Source: Lindgomyces ingoldianus
Taxonomy: Eukaryota; Ascomycota; Dothideomycetes; Pleosporales; Lindgomycetaceae
DNA length: 64,000 nucleotides
NCBI RefSeq assembly: GCF_010093535.1
Contig: NW_022985175.1
Coordinates: 372,001-436,000 of the forward strand
Direction: 5' to 3'
A program made the position numbers and the translations under genes. The notes under the pieces were generated by a model that was not told the DNA's origin, ran no database searches, and saw nothing but the letters and a program-made list of their open reading frames with translations. Of the stretch, positions 9,908 through 22,686 are shown piece by piece; the stretch's first letter is position 1; every line of letters begins with the position of its first letter.

Positions 9908-10722
9908 GGGGAAGCGAGGCGAGGCTTCGGTGCGACTTGGGTTCTCTCATTATTCCTGGATTGCATCTTGTCACCTAACATGGGACATGGCAGCGTACTT
10001 TAAGACAGAAATCCACATCCTACTAGCGCTCACCTTTATTCCAGCAAGATGCTTAACAGATAGACTGCACTCTAGTCATTTCCCACGTTTCGTGGTAACG
10101 TGTTGTTTTATTCGGCACGCCATGTTTCTGCTTCAGAACGGATGGCTTTGTCAGCGAGCGATCATGCTGCCTGTATAATCCTGGAACTAACCACGAGGGA
10201 TTGGCTTCACTGTTGGATAGCGTCTAGCATTAGACCCCACACTCTGCAAACGCATGCACTGAGGCCGTGAGGAATGATCATGTGGGGGTCAACGGTCGTG
10301 ACTGGTAGGCCGCCTCCCCCGGTGGGCACAACATGAAGCGCGGACAATGTGTGTTTCGTGGGCTACTGTGATTGGCTCCACAAGCACGGTCCCAGCGGAA
10401 GAGCCCTGGAGGAGACGAGGATGTGCTTTCTGGCCGTGGCTCTTAAATGCACGTCTCGCTGCTTCGAAAAGTAAACCTTCTCTGCCCATTGCCATCCCAT
10501 CTCGTCGTGCGGCCACGCCCTCTGCTTTTACTCGGGGACTGCATGCACTCCGACCATCAACCGTCGACCGTCGCCAGCCCCCCGACTTTCCGCCTCCGCC
10601 GCGCGCTGCCGCCTGCTTTGTCGACAGCTCCCCGCCCCCCATCGCACAGCAGCGCGGAGCTTCAGCCTCATTACATGCGTCTCAATCCATCAACAAGACC
10701 CATTTCCTAACTTTCCTATATC
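9908..10722. other. Intergenic: EDE1 promoter and leader
   Basis: Several overlapping open frames at 10289-10793 on both strands are C-rich and show no family features. The stretch 10500-10720 is pyrimidine-rich, as usual upstream of a fungal start codon. No separate gene is supported. Confidence 0.5.
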
Positions 10723-13700
10723 ATGGCCGACCTTTCTGCGGTCGCAGACCCCAGTATGCCACCGCATTCCCCCTGCCTGTTGCGGACACATAGCTCACTG
10801 GATTGCAGACCACACCATCAACCTCACACCCGAGGAGAAACGAGCATTTAGCTACCTGTTCCAGCAGGCTGATACCGAGAAGCTTGGTGTCATTACGGGC
10901 GAGGTTGCGGTCAAGTTCTTTGAGCGAACCAAGTTGGCACCGGCTGTTTTGGGTGAGATATGGCAGATTGCTGATACGGAGAACCGCGGCCTCTTGACCT
11001 CGTCCGGCTTCTGTCAGGTCCTGCGTCTGATCGGACACTACCAGGCTGGAAGAGACCCATCGCCAGAGCTTGCCTCCAGACGTAACCGACACCCGCACTT
11101 TCTGCGTGATAATAGCTGACGCTTCCCAGCTGGCCCACTGCCCAAGTTTGAAGGACTCACTATACCATCCGCTCCCCCTTCAACATTCTCCCCTCCCCCG
11201 GCGGCTGGCATCAAACCCCAGATGAGCGGTGGCCCCGTCCGGGTGCCGCAGCTGACGCCCGCGAAAGCCGCCGAGTATGCGTCACTTTTCGAGAAGTCAG
11301 GGGCTCAGAATGGGATACTTTCGGGTAATGATTATTTAGATGCCGTTGGCTTGGTACTCGGCTGATTTCCATCGCAGGGGAGAACGCTAAACAGATCTTT
11401 GAGAAAGCTAGATTGCCCAACGAAACTCTGGGACGTATCTGGAACTTGGCCGACATCGAACAACGCGGAGCGCTCGGTGTGGCCGAGTTCATAATTGCTA
11501 TGCATCTCTTAGCATCCGTCAAGACAGGCGCTATGTCGCAACTCCCCAATGCCCTGCCCGCAGGGCTCTATGAGGCGGCATCTCGCAGGGTTCCACTTCC
11601 TCCGCCAGGAGGACGACCGAGACCGGATGAGCCCATAGCATCGATTCCTCGGCAATTCAGCGGTGCCGGCCCCCAAAGGAATCAAAGTCCTATGGGGAGG
11701 CCCTATGGCACTCCGCCTCAATCCGCTCAACCCACCGGAAACGATTGGGCCATCAATGCTCAGGAGAAGGCTTCATACGATAGTCTCTTTCACAAGGTGG
11801 ATACAATAGGCCGCGGGTTCATAACTGGAGATCAAGCCGTGCAGTTCTTCAGTGACTCGGGTTTGCCAGAGGACATCCTCGCGGCTATCTGGGACTTGGC
11901 CGATATCAATTCTGAGGGACAACTAAGCCGGGATGAGTTCGCAGTTGCCATGTACCTAATAAGACAACAACGCAAACCTGGAGTAACGCTTCCGGCAACC
12001 CTACCCCTCAATTTGGTCCCTCCTAGCATGCGGAACCAAGTAAGGCCTTCCCTACCCATTGCGGCACCAACGCAAGAGGCCCCGCCGTTTGTGGCTCCCC
12101 AACCGAAATCTGCGGCAGAGGATCTCTTTGGGCTCGACGCATTTTCCGCCCCCGCTCCCCCACAAGTACAGCAATCCACTGGTGGGTCGGGCTCCTTCGG
12201 CAAGCCCTTTGATAATGACCCCTTCTCGAGCAAAACTGCCTCCCCAACCTCGCCACACCCATTCCAGCCTTCTCCGCGCAATCCGACATCTACATTCAAA
12301 CCTTTCATGCCAACCTCTTCGTTTGGACAAACTCTTACTTCACACTCTACAGGAGCGTCTGGGTCTTCAGCTACACCTTCTCGCGCAAACCCACCTTCCG
12401 CTATGGAAGATTTGTTAGGTGAGAGTGACCCAGAAGTCAACAAGAAGCTTACCCAGGAGACGACGGAATTAGCGAACATGTCAAACCAGATCGGCACGTT
12501 GCGGACTCAGATGCAAGAGGTTCAGAATAAAAAGATTACCACCGAGAATGATCTGAACGGCGCTAGCACTCAGAAGCGTGATCTTGAACTTCGTCTCTCT
12601 CAATTCAAGTCACAATATGAACAAGAAGTCAAGGCAGTGAAAGCTCTTGAAGATCGACTTGCTACGTCTAGAAACGAAACTCGAAAGTTGCAGCAAGAGC
12701 TTGCTATGATTGAAGGAACACACCAAGACCTCCAAAGCCAACATCGGCAAGTGGGGACAGCCCTAGAAGTGGACCAACGTGAAAATGCAAATTTAAAGGA
12801 GCGCATTCGTCAAGTAAACATGGAAATTGGTCAATTGAGACCCCAGCTTGACAAGTTGAGGTCCGATGCTCGACAACAGAAAGGCATGGTAGCCATCAAC
12901 AAGAAGCAGCTAGCGACGAATGAAGGCGAGCGGGACAAGATGAAATCTGAGATCAATGATCTGTCCAAAACAACTGAGGAAAGCTTCCGCATCTCTCAAG
13001 GGCAGGCTCCTGCCGTGGCTAGTCCCGCCACCTCTACTGCAAGCCATAGCACTAACCCATTCTTCCGTAAGTCTCCTCAGCCGTCAACCGACAACACAAT
13101 GTCGCCTTCAGGATTCTCTAGAGAAGGACCGCACAAGGATTTCGACAACGTTTTTGGTACAGCTTTTAGCTCGCACCAGGCTCCTGCTCCTCCCACTTCT
13201 TTTAGATCGGAGAGTCAGTCTCAGGTTCCGACGTTTTCCGCACCGTCCGGACATTCCGTCCGTTCTTCAGAAGGCCCGGACGTACCAACACCGTCAACAT
13301 CTCCGCCACTCTCTTCATACCAGGAATCTCCCCGAGCAGGAGAACCACCAGCCCCTCCGGAGTCACGACAATTTGCGTCAAGTTTTTTGCCGCTTAGGGA
13401 TGCCGTTCCACGGTCTGATTCCTTCAGCTCCTCGGTCAAAGTCTCCGCTCCGGCAAGCAGATATGGTGCACCAGGAAATGAAACACCCACGATCTCTAAG
13501 GCCTCTCCTTCTGGAACTCCTGTGCCGGAGAAGCCTAGCGTGGAGCGTTCTGACACCTCGAGAACGGACACTGACGCTTACAACACTTCTGTTTTTGATC
13601 GCAACCTCTCTACATCTCCCGTGGCTAGTACAAGTAGCGACGCTCAGAGGTCTGGTTCAAAGGCAGAAGAACGGAGAGATACCTTCCCAAGCTTTAGTTC

Positions 13701-15236
13701 GGCGTCAGCAAACCACGATATCCCTGGTGCATTTCCCAGGGAAACAAGCTCACCTCTTCAGCAAATTCCAACAGGGGAAAGTAGCCTCAGCAATCAGAGC
13801 AAGAGCAACAACCCCAGCAATCGCACAGATCCGTTCGCTTCTGCCGCCAAAGAGCAACCGCGTGGGGGAGCCTCTGCGAAGGTTGACTTCGATGCGGCCT
13901 TTGCTGGGTTTGGCACAGGTCACCAGTTCCAAGACTCGAGCTCCGGTGTAAATGGTTCGAAGGATTCGGCAAGCAAGTTCAACAAGGAATTCCCTCCAAT
14001 TGAAGATCTTGCTCATGACGAAGATAGCGACAGCACAAGCGAGCAGGGATTTGCGGATAATTTTACTTCTGCATCACCACAACAGCATCGCCCGAGCGTT
14101 GGGCAAAATCAGCAGCCGCAACCGCAACCGCGACCAAGCACAGGCACAACAGGCGGGGATTCCTCTAAGGATGAATATTTCAAAGCACCGCCTCCAACAA
14201 GTCGCCTCGATTCAAGCACGAGTGGGTTACCTTCGCCCGGAGCACAAAAGTCCCCCCCTACTTATGACCAGACTGTGAGTTCGAATAGCAGAAGTGGCAC
14301 TAACCAATTCCCGCCGGAATTTGGGGGACTTCTACCCTCTCGTACGGATCCTACTTCCCCCCCCTCCGCGCCCCAATCCCCCGAAAAGTCTTTCAGTACA
14401 CCAGCAGGCGGCCAAGGAGGAGCATTATTCGGTGGATCAACGTTCCCTAAGCCATCCACTACATCACCACCCCCCACGGATACACCATCATCAACTGTTC
14501 CATCCGATGCCTACCATTCGGCAGTATCGTTTGGCACCGTCGACACCAACAAAGGCCCATCCCCTTCGACCAATGCCCCCCAAGGGGGCAAGCCATCCTT
14601 CAAAGATGATTTTGATGCTGGCTTCGATGATCTGACGGAGGCTAAGGAGGCTGATGACAAGGCTGATGACGACTTTATGCTTTCCTCACAACATCGCGAA
14701 GGTTTTGATGAATTCAATCCCGTGTTTGACTCCCCAGCTGCGTCCAAGTCAAATACAATGGCTTCTCAGCAGACTCCTACTGGTAAACCGCATGGTGAAG
14801 ACAGCTTTAGCGACTTCGAGCACCTCTCACAAAGCTTTAGCCAACCTAAAACACAGCAACCCGCTGCATCCTCTTCCCAGGATTGGGATGCTATTTTCTC
14901 AAGCCTCGAATCTCCTCAGACCGAGAAGGGTGCTCAGCAGACTCCAGGCGAGCTTGGCAAATCCGTTTTCGATACTCTGGATAAAGAAGACGCGGCGGGT
15001 TCCTCCTCAAAACAACCGCAAATTCCTCAGCTTAGCCGCGCCCTCAGCTCAGGCACAGAGCACGATGACCCCATTTTGAAGAAGCTGACGGGCATGGGCT
15101 ATCCACGAACAGACGCCCTCGCTGCCCTCGAAAAGTTTGACTATGACATCAACAAGGTCAGGAACACTTCCTATGCCCTGCTGTGGCTACGCTAACAGGC
15201 CTTTAGGCTGCAGACTACCTAACCTCAGGTCACTAA
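10723..15236 (+). CDS. EDE1: EH-domain endocytic scaffold Ede1 (Eps15-like)
   Basis: Ede1 is an early-arriving scaffold at sites of clathrin-mediated endocytosis that binds NPF-containing adaptors and ubiquitin. Exons 10723-10753, 10809-11081, 11130-11324, 11378-15156 and 15207-15236 give about 1435 aa. Three EH domains lie near residues 20-95, 148-215 and 294-360, with hallmark stretches LGEIWQIADT, LGRIWNLADI and LAAIWDLADI. A coiled coil rich in Glu, Gln and Lys spans roughly 513-700. A long Ser/Pro/Gln-rich disordered tail follows, with DFDAAF- and DFDAGFDDL-like repeats. The C-terminus is a UBA domain (DPILKKLTGMGYPR onward). The last intron (15157-15206) matters: unspliced, the frame ends within the UBA at 15195; spliced, it ends KAADYLTSGH. 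Confidence 0.94.
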
Positions 15237-15995
15237 ATTGAAAAAGGGCGGACTTGATGTTCTTTCATTGTACGAATATTACCTTGACCCACAGCTTGTC
15301 TTCTATACAGTTGGCATAGTCCCCCATACCCTTACCATGTTTGTTTTACCTTACGGTCGGAACCAGAGTGCATGCAACGGGATTGGATTGGTTGCCTTCT
15401 CCTTGTTTACCCTCCCTAATTATTCGTCATTTTGCGGCATTCGTTTACCACAGCTGGCGGGTTTGGCTTTAATTCTGCACATACTTGGTAGTTAATTTTA
15501 CAGCATTTCTTGCACATATGTCCCTCCATGATGCAGCATCAATTCTAAGCGGATCGTGATGACAGGAAGGCAGCTCGATTTACCTTTGCCACCAAACACA
15601 GCCACCGCCGCCACATACTCCCTTTCCAAGCAGGTTCTTAACGTCGCAGAATTCCCTGGAATGCAAGATTCAGTGGATGTGGACCTGGCGACCAGAGGGC
15701 ATCCTTTACGTCACCTTCATTGAGCTTTGCTATTGGTCAGAACTCCTAGTGATGCTGAAGGTCTGATTGGATGGACTACAATACAAAAGCCGGCATGGAG
15801 TGTGACGCGTTCCACTCTCCTCATGTGAGGGGATAAGGCATCTCGGGAAGAAATCAATTTACCAACCTTAGATCATTCATATATAAATCAAGATTTGACC
15901 TTCCCACGTCCTGCTATCCACTTGGCATCTGACCCTTAATCAGCTACCTTCACACCCCGCTTCCTTTGTTTCCGAGTACCTCACAGCTCGTCAAG
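15237..15995. other. Intergenic between EDE1 and the WW-domain gene
   Basis: It holds the EDE1 3' UTR and the promoter of the next gene. No coding feature is supported. Confidence 0.5.
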
Positions 15996-16969
15996 ATGAC
16001 GGATTTCGCGCCTCCACCTGTAAGTTGTCCTAGCTAGAGGTTCGGCATCCCCTCACTATCTGCAGGGGCCGCCACCACCAAAGGCGCCAAAAGGGTGGAA
16101 AGTTTTATGGAATGGTGAGTTGTTTCTCTCGCGTTGTTAAAGGCCAGTCAAGCTAACTATGCACAATTCAGACCAGTACAGCGAGTGGTTCTACGTAAAC
16201 ATTTACACCAAGAAATCGCAATGGGACAAGCCAGATGAGCCCGTGTATCCTCCCGGTGAAGCGCCAGATTCTCCTCCACCATCGTACGCTGCCCCTGCAT
16301 CGTCACCAGGACTTCTGGTGGAAAAGGCGAGGCTAGGAACTAACAATGCGTACTCGGATGCTAGGGCTAGGCAATCAGCGAACGATATCAGCGAGGATGA
16401 AAGGTTGGCGAGACAGTTGCAGGATGAGGAGTATGCGAGGGTAAGCGCGCATTCAGCGTATGGTGGAGACAGGGGTGCAGCGGATGCATACTATACGCAG
16501 GGAGGCCCGCCACAGCTGGGGCAATATGGCTATGAGCACCAACAGGCTATATATCCGAATTCCTCGCAGACGGCGCACAAAGGAAAGACAAAGAGTGGAT
16601 TTTTGGGAAAGCTGCTTGGGAAAGCTGCTTGGGAAAGCTGGAGCTTCTCACTCAACCCCGCAATACGCGCCATATGGACAAACTACACCCGGGGTGTACT
16701 ATAGCGGGCAGCCTGGCTATTACACGCAGCAGCAGATGTACACACAACCAGTTAGGAAACCGGGGAGGAATGGTATTGGCCCCAGTGGCGCTGCGGCACT
16801 TGGAGTTGGTGGTGGCTTGCTTGGAGGTGTCCTTCTCGGTGAAGCGATCGAAGGAGCTGCGGACGCTGGTGATGGGGGTGACTATGGTGGTAATGGGGGA
16901 GATTTTGGAGGCGATGGCGGGGGGGATTTCGGTGGTGACGGGGGTGGAGACTTCGGGGGAGGTTTCTAG
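15996..16969 (+). CDS. WW-domain protein, C-terminal part out of frame
   Basis: Exons 15996-16019, 16066-16114 and 16172 onward encode MTDFAPPPGPPPPKAPKGWK followed by a WW domain (Trp in GWKVLWN, aromatic WFYVN, second Trp in SQWDKPDEP). A Pro-rich linker, a helix with DERLARQLQDEEYAR and a Gln/Tyr/Gly-rich region come next. A 13-bp tandem duplication at 16605-16630 shifts the frame, so translation of this sequence ends at 16704 (about 201 aa). Reading past it in the other frame continues with YYSGQPGYYTQQQMY, a GGGLLGGVLLGE segment and Gly/Asp repeats to a stop at 16969. Without the extra 13 bp the gene would be 286 codons including stop. Related fungal proteins include yeast Wwm1; the role here is unknown. 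Confidence 0.82.
16605..16641 (+). repeat. 13-bp tandem duplication causing a frameshift
   Basis: The unit gggaaagctgctt occurs at 16605-16617 and 16618-16630, followed by a partial copy (gggaaagctg) at 16631-16640. Thirteen is not a multiple of three, and the reading frame of the WW-domain gene changes exactly here. Confidence 0.9.
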
Positions 16970-17258
16970 ATCGCCTTCCATGGCCATCTTTGCAGTGTTC
17001 GTTTCATCTGCACGCACACTAGTGCAATCCAACGATTCACTCCATGATCCATGCCCACAAACACTTAGCGCGGTCATCCTTTGTTACCTTCGTAGGGATT
17101 CGGCCGACGGTACCGCATCAACATCTCACCTATGAAGTATAGTCAATCCTGCAGCCAAGCCGTCGACACCAAACCTTTAATTTATCGTTGCGCCACATGC
17201 ACATCTCTATCTTCACTTCATGTGAGAATTTCCAAGCCCTCCAACCTTCCACAGTATC

Positions 17259-18735
17259 ATGTCCTCGGATCTCCATAGAAGAAACATTGTGATTATCGGT
17301 TCGAATACTATCCCCTCTTCATCAACGCAAGGCTCATTACGCTGACGCTTGGCGGTCCAGGTGGGGGCATCATTGGCTCCACAACTGCCTATTTCCTCTC
17401 ACACAATGACAAGTTTGATAGAGAGCGAGATAGAATAACGCTATTAGAAGCTACCAAAATTGCGGGCGGTGCTTCAGGGAAAGCGGGAGGATTGTTGGCG
17501 TTATGGGCGTACCCGAGTTGTCTTGTGCCGTTGAGTTATCGGCTGCACAAGGAGGTACGTTTGTGCTTCTTCGATCCTTTCCTTTAATGGGTATCAGGAA
17601 GGTTTTGGAGAAGATAGCGCATTGGAACAGGTGGAACAAGAGCGTCGGGTCGGTTTGTGAAGCTAGAGGATCCTCCGATGTATTCTGGAGATGTGGGGTC
17701 AAACATCAGGAAGCCAGTTTTAATTAACAAATTCTCCAGCTAGCAGACAAACACGAAGGTGCAGAACGATGGGGTTACCGGGCCTTATACTGTGGCCAAA
17801 TTGACGCGCGAGGTCGCCTTCACTCAAAGCCAAGTCGCTCGTCAAACAGCCAATCCGTGCCGTTGCAGAAGCGTTCCGGTACAGCCACCAGTACTACTTA
17901 CTCCACAGTCCCGAATGATCTCGACTGGATAGACAGGGAAAGTCTATCCTCTTACGAAGAAATGGGGAACCCCTCCACGACTGCGCAAATCCACCCTTTC
18001 CAGTTCACTACGTCAATGGCATCCCTAGCTGAAGAGAAGGGAGTGAATATTATTTTCGCTTCTGCAATTTCCATAAATCAGGCCTCCGGTGCCGTAAAAT
18101 CTGTCACGTACAGGCCTAAAGATGGTAGCGAAGAGAAGAAGATAGAAGCAGACACTGTGGTCCTAACAGCTGGTCCCTGGACAAAGACTGTGTGGCCAAG
18201 CGCCCCAATATCCGCACTTCGAGCGCACTCTGTAACAATTCGTCCATCGAGACCAGTCTCTGCTTATGCACTTTTTACCTCTGTCGAAATTCCTAAGGGA
18301 GATGGTAGGAGAAGCAAAATCGTAACCCCAGAGATCTACGCCCGTCCTAACAACGAGGTGTACGCGTGCGGCGAAGGTGATACGCTCGTACCCTTACCTG
18401 CTGCGACCGATCTCGTTCAAGTGGAAGCTTCCCGATGCGAAGAGATCGTCCAGCAAGTTGGTTCCATCAGCGATGAGTTAAGGGATGGAGAAGTTACAGC
18501 AAGACAAGCCTGCTATTTACCGAATGTAACCCCGGGCGGAGGTCCGATGATCGGAGAAACGGAGGTTAAAGGCCTATTGATGGGTGCGGGACATACTTGC
18601 TGGGGAATTCAGAATGCGCCCGGGACAGGGAAATGTTTGAGTGAGTTGGTTTGGGATGGCGGCGTGAAGAGTGCGAATTTGAGTAGTCTGGATCCAAAGT
18701 TATACATTCGGCGAGGCGAGGAAGAAGGCACATGA
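17259..18735 (+). CDS. FAD-dependent amino-acid-oxidase-fold oxidoreductase (Tda3-like)
   Basis: Exons 17259-17298, 17361-17554 and 17740-18735 give about 409 aa. The N-terminus has the dinucleotide-binding motif IVIIGGGIIGSTTAYFL, and the first intron (donor GTTCGA) splits the first glycine codon of GGGIIG. A second FAD contact region follows (LLEATKIAGGASGKAGGLLA). The C-terminal segment has GAGHTCWGIQNAPGTGK and ends with SLDPKLYI, as in the Tda3 group. Yeast Tda3 is linked to endosome-to-Golgi recycling; the substrate is unknown. Intron 2 is long for this window (185 nt). Assignment to the DAO fold is firm; orthology to Tda3 is likely but not proven. Confidence 0.88.
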
Positions 18736-19996
18736 CATAATTAATCATTTACATGGGCGAGAACGCTTTCTATCTTCGGTGGTTTATGAGAGATTAATTT
18801 GGTTTGATATGGGTACATCCAGTGCCATTCAATAGTTGCACCAGCGACTTGGTCTTAGTTCATGAAGGAATCCTACAGGAGCTGAGTAGGGGTTGAAGTC
18901 TGCTTGTTTTTGGTGTTTCTCCTCATTTATACTATCATAACAAGGGCGTGAAGCGATTATAGTCTGAGGGTATTTGCAGAGCAGCCAATGCACTTACTTA
19001 TACTCTCTCATAGAACAACAATATCATCATCGCTGTGGCTTTTTAAGACTGCATCCTATGAAAAATTATACATAGTAGCCCAGTATTGCCCCGCCACTGA
19101 ATATGCTCGAGCAGAGCAGAGCCTTTATGTTAGTATTTGATCTCTTCAGTATGACACCTCTAAAACAAGCCTGCGTTAAGGGGGAACTATTAACCTGATC
19201 TCTTCTGTAAACCACTTAAGCAAGGACTTAGAAAGTGTGCAAAGCCCACCTACAGATGACATATCCGGACAATTTAATATTAAGGCCAACTATGACCCAG
19301 TAACTTTGGATAGATAGTGGAGGCCTACACCGTCACACCTATGAAAATAATATGTGAATGTAATGAAGGCCATTGCACATAGAACTTATTCTACGAAGCC
19401 CAGACAGGAGCTTGCTTTGAAGCATTAACTTTAGAATTAGGTACCGAAATACCGATGGCTGAGCATCAGACTTAGGATAATGGATCCACATGACACTGGA
19501 TCCCTCCACATAATAGCATTCAGAGACGTATATATTCTTCACTGGGCTGTGGGGCATTGGATGAAACCCTTAAGTGCAAGCACGCCGCAAGGGAATGCTG
19601 CGGAGAGGGAGAGGCGGCCCGTTGCTGATTTTGTCTGGCGATTACGCATATAGTCCTTTAATGTATCATGGATATTTGGCGACTAGTCTGTGGCAGTGCC
19701 AAAGGAGCGGGATACAACGCCACGGTGCTACATTTCGGGCCTGCTTTCTGAACTTGATCATGGGTTACGGTGGCAGGCTCCATACTTAACAACAGGGCTG
19801 AATCGTAGTGGCAACGTACGATAGGTACATAGTCGGCAGGGAGTCCTGAGATGATGGTATATGGAACGTTGGCGATTCTCTTCTTTTCGAGACCCATGAC
19901 TTGAGCTGATGTGATGGTAATAGTAACACGCACAAGAACCCCGTAGTGATCTTATTGTCTTCTCCATTGTTCATGACAAACCCACGATATGCCATG
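18736..19996. other. Intergenic, AT-richer, no gene seen
   Basis: This lies between the 3' ends of the convergent Tda3-like and COG1 genes. Open frames of 60-90 codons overlap on both strands around 19570-20010 and have no family features. Confidence 0.5.
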
Positions 19997-22476
19997 CTAA
20001 GAGAGCAACGCAAACAACAAGTATGTCTTCCGCCCGTAATCCGAAGCGTTCTTTCTCATCCTAGACATCATGCCTTCATCCACACCAGATGCCTCTTCCA
20101 CAGCTCTCACAAGCTCTTCAAATGGCTTCCACTCGTCCAGAGAACCCAAGTAGCGATAAATATATAACATGTCCAAAAGCAATTGTTTTAGCCGCTCGCT
20201 CTTAAGCTCCTTGTCTACTGGCAACAGGTCTGAGGCATTGCTTTTTTCTGCTCCTTGTGGCTCTGGTTCATCTACAGGGCTATGTGAACTTGCAGTAAGA
20301 TGCTCCTCTGTGTTGATTACATTGAGTGTCTCCTTCCAGGTTTTCGATACCTCATCAAGCGCCATGGCCTTCAGAACATGAACGCTATCTGGCGCCCACA
20401 AATCGGGACCGCATGCTCCCATGCTCTTCACTAGTTCTTGAAGAAATCTAAACGCGCTGGGAGATGGCTGTGCGGGTAGCGGGGGATTTCCTTCCCACAA
20501 AATATGACTCTTCGACCGATATTTTCTACCGGCAGTGAGCACATTGTTGTAGGCGGCCAATGCAGGCACTGTAGTTTTTTTGGCAAGGGAAGCATGCAAT
20601 GGTTTGAGCAGCTCAGCAGTGAATGGCGATGAAAGCGATGCTGATCTGTCATGGAGCCTTAAGCGTGGAATGCGGCCTGCGATTTCTCGAATGACGCGGA
20701 GAAGAAATATATGTTGGGGTAAGGGAGAGGTCTCCGCAGACGATGTCAGCTGCAATATAATTTGTATGAAGCTCTCCCGAAGACTCGCTAGGGAATCAGC
20801 CAACGCCACTTGCGTAACTTCTTCTAATAAACGAGGGTCGTCGTCACTGAGAAAGCTTTGCTTCGAATCGAGGCCGAAATCGTCATCCAAATCATTCACA
20901 TCATCGGCAAATGTGTCGTCCCATCGGGTCTCTCTCATGCTCTTCACTATTGCCTTTACCTCGAGGACAGATTTAACCCAGTTATCGTAAGTTGCTACCA
21001 CGCGTATCACTGCTTCATCATGTCTCTGGTGCGTATCGAGAACGGCCAACTTGAACGATTGTGCCCCATCGCTCAAGTCTATCGGAGCGGATGGGATGGC
21101 CCAGAGAGATGTGTTTCGTTTATCTTCTGCTCCTGACCATGCGCGTAGCATCGATGTGAGTTCGAAAACCACGGTTTGGAGAGCCTGTGCGCGAGAGCGG
21201 ACAATGGTCCTTAATTGTTCGTTCATCGCGTCTCGTAAGTCATCGAGCACAACTGCGGGCTCTAGCCCTGGCATCCTGGAGCCCGAAAGAATCCATGTCT
21301 CAATTAATTCTTGTCTTAGAGAAGCAACCTCTCTTAGGTCCTTCGTTTGAGATAGTGCTGCTTTGGTGCCTTTCAGGAAAGCAGATATTGCTTGCCTGGA
21401 CCATTGACTAAGCAACTTTTCTACCTCGGACCGCTGAAGTTCATCGTGACGAGGCCACGGCGTATAATTGCGCGCCTCCTCTCCTATCCACCGGTCATGT
21501 ACGTCAATATTCAGTTCGTGTAGCGCTCTGACTTCTGGGTCTTGCGCTAACGGCTGGACTTTGAGCTTGGCCAACGATTCCGCCAATCGTCGCGGAAATA
21601 TAGAGAACGTGTCTTGACATGTCTGTAAACAAAGCTTGAGGGCCCTGATCCCGTTTTTGGCGAGATCTGCGTTGCTCTGAAGCGACTTGACGACTCCTTC
21701 CAATCTAACCCCATGGAAATGTCTCAATACGTCGGTTGGGGTGGAGCTGGTGGCGAGGGAATAGGCGCACAGGGTGTCTACCAAGACCACCGTATCCGAC
21801 ATTGTGCTTGCAAGATGTTTGTCTATTCGAAGTAAAAGCTTCCGCCGCAAAGCACTCAGGCGGTCTCGGATCTGGTTTAGGAATGGAAAGTCGGTTTCGG
21901 AGTAAGAGAGAGCCTTATGTAAGAGGCGAGATATGACCAGGATCTTGGCAATGAGCAAATATGAGGCGTCTCCTCTCATCAGCCGACTCATGACAACTGG
22001 GCAGTTGTGAAGGACCGACAGCTGAGAAGCAAACGTGTATCGTTCGCTATCTGGAATTCGCAGTCAACCAGTGCGGGCTCGAATAGCACAGGCTCGAACA
22101 ACTAACCACGATTCCGGATTTGACCATTAAACTTGGCCGCGTTTCTCGAGATTCGATCGACAACCCGAGAATTGCAATTCTGTCCTACTCTTGCCAACTT
22201 AGTTTCCACTTGCCCCATCCTCAGCTCCATGTCAATTATGGTTTCGGCCGTGTCGAGGAGGCTACGGTAGCTTGCACTACACCGTCGATTAGCATTTGCA
22301 TGCATAAGAGCAGAGGGGAGAGGGCACTCTCACCCCACCAAAGAGCGAAGCTTCTCGCGGTTCTCACCTGCATTGGAGCGGAGTCGGTTCTCTAGCTTTC
22401 GGACGACGGGAATTGGGTGCTGAAAAGCGTCTTCCCAGCTTTTGAAAGTTCGGGGGTCGGGAGCTTCAGTTGCCAT
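19997..22476 (-). CDS. COG1: Conserved oligomeric Golgi complex subunit 1
   Basis: Cog1 is part of lobe A of the COG tether that retrieves vesicles within the Golgi. Exons 22476-22334, 22276-22107 and 22050-19997 give about 788 aa. The N-terminus contains the Vps51/Cog1-type segment: SYRSLLDTAETIIDMELRMG, then VGQNCNSRVV. Exon 3 opens with SERYTFASQLSVLHNCPVVM. The rest is helical with few motifs, as in the family, and includes an acidic stretch (DDVNDLDDDFGLDSK). The gene follows CDC123 on the same strand, with 210 bp between the CDC123 stop and this ATG. The first intron acceptor is GTAG and the second TTCCAG, both restoring frame. Confidence 0.9.
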
Positions 22477-22686
22477 GTTAGGGTGCAGCCCTAGGGCTCA
22501 ATTCTTGGTAGGTGTGTATCGGCGTCAATGTTTCGCCGCTGCAATTTCATCAACTTCCATAGCTTAGTCATCGCTTCAAGACCTCCCGATGCGGAGGGTT
22601 TCACTTTTCGGAAATCAAACAGAATGCCGGGTAGAATAACTTAAGTATATTGGGCAAGTGGTATCTACTGATGAGTGGCTATTTTT

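Noticed and set aside
10289..10793. Two overlapping open frames of 117 and 148 codons on opposite strands
   Set aside because: C-rich leader sequence of EDE1; no domain and mutual overlap.
12956..13951. 331-codon open frame in another frame of EDE1
   Set aside because: A shadow of the Ser/Pro-rich EDE1 tail; composition is Leu/Arg/Ser from frame-shifted reading.
17299..17360. A tRNA-like GGTTCGAA box
   Set aside because: It lies at the exon 1 donor of the FAD oxidoreductase and has no cloverleaf around it. No convincing tRNA gene was found anywhere in the window.
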